Of a stretch of DNA of 29,996 bases, positions 27,125 through 29,996 are shown piece after piece; position 1 is the first letter of the stretch; every line of letters starts with the position of its first letter. The position numbers and the translations under genes were made by a program. Source of the DNA: a virus; IMG/VR virus record IMGVR_UViG_3300043410_000435, positions 1 to 29,996 of that record. One strand, given 5' to 3'. Under the pieces are notes generated by a model. It was not told the origin of the DNA. It was given only the letters and a program-made list of their open reading frames with translations, and ran no database searches.

Positions 27125-27281
27125 TCTTCTTCTTTCTAGTATCTAGGTCTACTTCACTGACATGTTTTTCTGGACACATCCATGTTAGCTTTTTTAGGTC
27201 AGGGTAAGAGCGGAGGGATTTAACCTCCGCCTTACACACGTGACAAACGAACTTACCTTGGTATACGTTATACTTCGCCAT
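27102..27281 (-). CDS. 59-aa zinc-finger protein
   Basis: A 59-residue protein starting MAKYNVYQGKFVCHVCKAEV, with Cys13/Cys16 and MCPEKH (Cys36, His40), a CxxC...CxxxH zinc site, and a charged tail (LDTRKKKNEREERE). It overlaps the recA end by 14 bases and the next gene's start by 23, filling the gap between them. The composition and overlaps support a real gene. Its role may be nucleic-acid binding, but that is inference. Confidence 0.75.
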   Translation of the reverse strand: MAKYNVYQGKFVCHVCKAEVKSLRSYPDLKKLTWMCPEKHVSEVDLDTRKKKNEREERE

Positions 27282-28284
27282 TGACCATAGCCTTAATCTG
27301 ATCCTGTAGATCCAGGTCTTCTCGTACTCTTGCTACGAATTTGTCTCTACCTTGCAGCTTGTCGCCACTACCGTCAGGAAGGATGTACCAGGCTCCTGTA
27401 CGCTCAATGACACCCATCATCTCTGCTGTGTCCACAAGGTCTCCTACAGAGTCGATACCAACGTCTCCACGAAAGTAGAAGTCATACTCACCAGATTGGA
27501 AAGCTGGAGAAGTCTTAGAGAATTGAACTTCCCATCTTACTTTTCTGCCAACTTTCTCTTCAATGAGTTTATCTCCCACAGCAATCTTGCCCTTAATAGC
27601 CTGGTTGTCCGACTCAGAGCTGAAGAGCTTGATAACAGTCGAAGAGTAGAACTTAGTGGCTTGACCACCCGAAGGCTGTTGAGATGTATACATAGCACTA
27701 ATGTTATTACGAGACTGACTAATGAGGACAAGTAGAGTAGGCTTGACTTTGTTATTGGCATAGTTGAGCATCTTCCATGCGTTGCTAAAGTCTCTAGACT
27801 CAGCTCCAATTTGCTTTGTGTTTTCCAACTCTTTGAGTTCATCAGTGCCCTTTTCAAAATAGATTGCTGGTAGTAATGACGTGATGGAGTCAATTACAAT
27901 CAGGTCTACACCTGCGTTCATTAGGGCTGTACCTACGTCCACCATCTCATTGATGGTACGAGCCTGTGAGACAATCAAATTGTCTGTGTCTACGCCAAGA
28001 GACTTAGCCCATTCCTCAGAGTAGGACATCTCAGCATCAATCCATGCACAAAGCTTTCCTTCTTCCTGGGCTAGAGCAATCATCTGTAGGCACAAGGATG
28101 ACTTGGCGGAAGACTTGCTTCCCCAAATCAATACTTGGCGACCATATGGAAGTCCACCATTTAGAGCACGGTTAAGTCCATGACTAGGTGTCTTTTGAAA
28201 TGTTGTGGTAAATCCTACGCCATTAGATAGACGCTTTCGGATCTTTGGGTCTAAGGCTGCTAGAGCCTCTTCCATGGTAGTCAT
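27268..28284 (-). CDS. recA: RecA-like recombinase
   Basis: A 338-residue recombinase with GSKSSAKSS (residues 55-63) as Walker A, where the usual Gly before Lys is Ala, VDLIVIDSITSLLP as Walker B, and LLVLISQSRNNIS as the nucleotide-sensing strand. It forms filaments on single-stranded DNA and drives strand exchange and recombination-dependent replication. Start and stop share bases with the redoxin gene (TAATG) and the zinc-finger gene. The atypical Walker A may still bind ATP, as in several phage RecA-like proteins. Confidence 0.92.
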   Translation of the reverse strand: MTTMEEALAALDPKIRKRLSNGVGFTTTFQKTPSHGLNRALNGGLPYGRQVLIWGSKSSAKSSLCLQMIALAQEEGKLCAWIDAEMSYSEEWAKSLGVDTDNLIVSQARTINEMVDVGTALMNAGVDLIVIDSITSLLPAIYFEKGTDELKELENTKQIGAESRDFSNAWKMLNYANNKVKPTLLVLISQSRNNISAMYTSQQPSGGQATKFYSSTVIKLFSSESDNQAIKGKIAVGDKLIEEKVGRKVRWEVQFSKTSPAFQSGEYDFYFRGDVGIDSVGDLVDTAEMMGVIERTGAWYILPDGSGDKLQGRDKFVARVREDLDLQDQIKAMVNGEV

Positions 28285-28508
28285 TAACCCACCAACCCAT
28301 TGATCTTTTCAGGATTGAATCCAGACCACCAGTCGTCACCTGCATTGACTACAGGCATGGCACGGAAGCCCTTTTCAATTAGCATGTCATAAACAGCTTC
28401 ATCTGTTGTAGCATCAATAGTGTCATATGCTACACCAATCTTATCTAGTGTACGCTTGGTAGCGTCACACTGTACGCAGTTTGGCTTTGTATATACTATT
28501 ACATTCAT
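28284..28508 (-). CDS. nrdH: NrdH-like redoxin
   Basis: A 74-residue glutaredoxin-like thiol protein with the CVQC active site (Cys11/Cys14), MPVVNAGDDWWSGFNPEKIN as cis-Pro and substrate loop, the NrdH form. It delivers electrons to the C-terminal Cys pair of NrdE. It is not in the nrdIEF operon but 6 kb upstream with recA and mazG, so the reductase system is split over two units. Confidence 0.9.
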   Translation of the reverse strand: MNVIVYTKPNCVQCDATKRTLDKIGVAYDTIDATTDEAVYDMLIEKGFRAMPVVNAGDDWWSGFNPEKINGLVG

Positions 28509-28855
28509 TAGAACTTCACTCCATGCTTCTGTGCTCGTAGCTTATTTACGCTAGTCTTGTTTTCAAATGCGTAGTCAAGGGATACTGATGTGTATCCGTG
28601 TTCTACTAGACCTGCGTAGAGATCGAATGTACGGATAAGAATATCTGCCATCTCGTCTGCTACCGCCTCTGGTCCGTGAGACTTACGGATAGCCTCCATG
28701 ACCTCTGTAGCCTCTGATACAATCATCATAAGCTGCTTGGTCATAAAGATGTCCGTCTGTTCCTGTGTGGCATCCTGGACTACATCCCAGAATCCTTTTT
28801 CTACTGCTAGTTCATGCAACTCTGTTGCAATATCGTCAAATGTTAAATTAGACAT
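28508..28855 (-). CDS. MazG-like nucleotide pyrophosphohydrolase
   Basis: A 115-residue all-helical protein. KQLMMIVSEATEVMEAIRKS gives the ExxE half and VADEMADILIRTFDLYAGLV the ExxD half of the MazG/NTP-PPase magnesium site. It should hydrolyse NTPs or dNTPs; phage MazG proteins may lower alarmone levels or clean modified nucleotides. It overlaps the DnaE stop by 8 bases and shares TAATG with nrdH. Confidence 0.85.
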   Translation of the reverse strand: MSNLTFDDIATELHELAVEKGFWDVVQDATQEQTDIFMTKQLMMIVSEATEVMEAIRKSHGPEAVADEMADILIRTFDLYAGLVEHGYTSVSLDYAFENKTSVNKLRAQKHGVKF

Positions 28856-29996
28856 TGTATACCTCTTCCATAATTACTGTGCCGTCCTTGGTTTTGCCAA
28901 GGTCGAATTTGTAGACCTTACCCTCGTCAATCTTCATGTAAGCCTTGGAGAAAGCCGTAGGGAATACCGTAACGCTGTGCAGGTCTCTCGCAGCGTCTGC
29001 TAGAACCAGTGAAGCCATCTTCTTACCAGCCTTAGTAACTCGTGGCTTAAATGAGACCACATAGAGTTCCTCTTCCTTGTAAGGTAGCATACGATAGTTT
29101 AGCAGTTTAATTAATGCAGAGTCGCTGTTACGAATCTCGTCTGCAGGTAGAGCCATGACAATACGGTTGTCGCTAGCAAGAAGAATGTATGTCTTACCAG
29201 TCTCAATCGTTGTTTGCTCTTCATCAAAAATACCAACACTACCAGTTCGGTCTAGGATTTCAACACGTGACCATCCTTTACCTCGCTTGATAGCCTTTAC
29301 CATCCCCATGAGGATGAAGGACCCCTTTTCCTCATACTCCTCAACATCATTGATAAAGGCGTGGTAGTGCTGGGGAATCTGGATATTGAATTCAGGTAGG
29401 TTTAGATACTCATACAAGTTCTCCTTAACCTCTTCATCATTACGAGGATTGTCTGGGAATGTTGCAGCACCAATGACTCGTAGAGCCTGTAGAGCACGTG
29501 AGTTGACTCCGTTACCCTTGGTGAATGTAAACTCCTCTAGCTCCTTGTATGAGTTGAAAGGACGACCAGCCATGTACTTCTCAGCAATATTATCACTAAT
29601 AAACTTAATAGCACTTAGTCCGAATCGAATACCCTTGCCCTCAATGGTGAAGTCAATATCAGAATCATTAATGTGTGGAAGCTTTACAGGGATACCCATT
29701 CGCTTTGCTTCGATTAGGTACTCTGTACGAGCATCCTTGTCACTCTCGTTCTTGAGCAATGAATACATGAACTCAATAGGATAGTAGTACTTGAGCCAAG
29801 CAGTCCAGTACGAGACTGTTGAGTATGCTACAGCGTGTGACTTATTGAATGAGTACCCTGCGTGAGCCTCAAAGTCGTGCCATAGTTCTTCTGCAATGTT
29901 TGGAGACAGGTAGCGAGAAGCACCCTCTACGAACTTGTCCTGGAACTGCTTGAACTCTTTTGCATCCTTTTTCTTACCAATGATCTTACGGACCTT
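28848..29996 (-). CDS. dnaE: DNA polymerase III alpha subunit, C-terminal part
   Basis: The frame runs in from the right edge, so the N-terminus and active site lie outside the window. The visible 382 residues include YSFNKSHAVAYSTVSYWTAW and YYYPIEFMYSLL, the finger-domain signature of DnaE, then a helix-hairpin-helix region (IRFGLSAIKFISDNI) and an OB-fold (GMVKAIKRGKGWSRVEILDR) near the end. It is the replicative polymerase of the phage. It overlaps the MazG-like gene by 8 bases. Confidence 0.93.
   Translation of the reverse strand, partial: KVRKIIGKKKDAKEFKQFQDKFVEGASRYLSPNIAEELWHDFEAHAGYSFNKSHAVAYSTVSYWTAWLKYYYPIEFMYSLLKNESDKDARTEYLIEAKRMGIPVKLPHINDSDIDFTIEGKGIRFGLSAIKFISDNIAEKYMAGRPFNSYKELEEFTFTKGNGVNSRALQALRVIGAATFPDNPRNDEEVKENLYEYLNLPEFNIQIPQHYHAFINDVEEYEEKGSFILMGMVKAIKRGKGWSRVEILDRTGSVGIFDEEQTTIETGKTYILLASDNRIVMALPADEIRNSDSALIKLLNYRMLPYKEEELYVVSFKPRVTKAGKKMASLVLADAARDLHSVTVFPTAFSKAYMKIDEGKVYKFDLGKTKDGTVIMEEVYNV

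Overview
The window looks like part of a large tailed-phage (Caudoviricetes) genome. It carries both terminase subunits, two peptidoglycan-degrading lysins, a replicative DNA polymerase III alpha subunit, a RecA-like recombinase and a full deoxynucleotide supply set: class Ib ribonucleotide reductase NrdI/E/F with an NrdH redoxin, ThyX, a dCMP-deaminase-like enzyme, a dNMP kinase and a MazG-like pyrophosphohydrolase. A WhiB-like Fe-S regulator, an FmdB-type zinc ribbon, a DUF7455-like protein, an MSMEG_6728-family protein and frequent leaderless promoters all point to an actinobacterial host. The DNA is visibly AT-rich for that phylum, so a low-GC actinobacterium such as a freshwater lineage is possible; that host guess is inference only.

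Layout, mostly minus strand (transcription runs from high to low coordinates). 29996-24697: replication and recombination genes (DnaE, MazG, NrdH, RecA, small zinc-finger proteins, a Hjc-like nuclease, a Cas4-like nuclease, a RuvC-like resolvase) ending at a 42-residue helix-turn-helix protein. 24697-22098: terminase module. 22047-18565: nrdI-nrdE-nrdF, closed by a strong terminator. 18493-16393: a secreted PA14 protein coupled to two small membrane proteins. 16325-16125: a small acidic protein behind an unusual promoter-in-terminator element. 16078-13558: 21 tRNA genes in two sub-arrays. The first sub-array (Asn, Gly, Asp, Thr, Glu) has long, hairpin-rich, apparently non-coding spacers; the second (16 tRNAs) is tightly packed and headed by a promoter and a 30-codon ORF. 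13495-11657: an M23 lysin, an FmdB protein and an M15 lysin. 11589-7190: small proteins, deaminase, WhiB, membrane/holin-like proteins, Dps and a Stealth-type glycan enzyme. 7148-4076: one long unit with a small membrane protein, GroES-like, ThyX, a 31-residue membrane peptide, dNMP kinase, a tRNA-like element, tRNA-Leu, tRNA-Arg and a GT4 glycosyltransferase.

4087-3033 is a counter-oriented (plus-strand) island of seven very small genes, several of them Cys/His-rich or membrane-anchored, with their own promoters. 3016-1 returns to the minus strand with ten small genes of mostly unknown function, including the MSMEG_6728-family protein behind a perfect consensus promoter.

Two regulatory habits recur. 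First, many transcription units start as leaderless mRNAs: a TATAAT-like -10 hexamer lies about 6 bases before the ATG. Second, intrinsic terminators are fused directly to the next promoter; in one case the promoter sits inside the terminator hairpin loop, so only read-through RNA can fold it. The 23 recognisable tRNAs cover 18 amino acids (no Val or Cys). The least explained DNA is the set of structured spacers between tRNAs at 15135-16006, including a potential pseudoknot, and the plus-strand microgene island.
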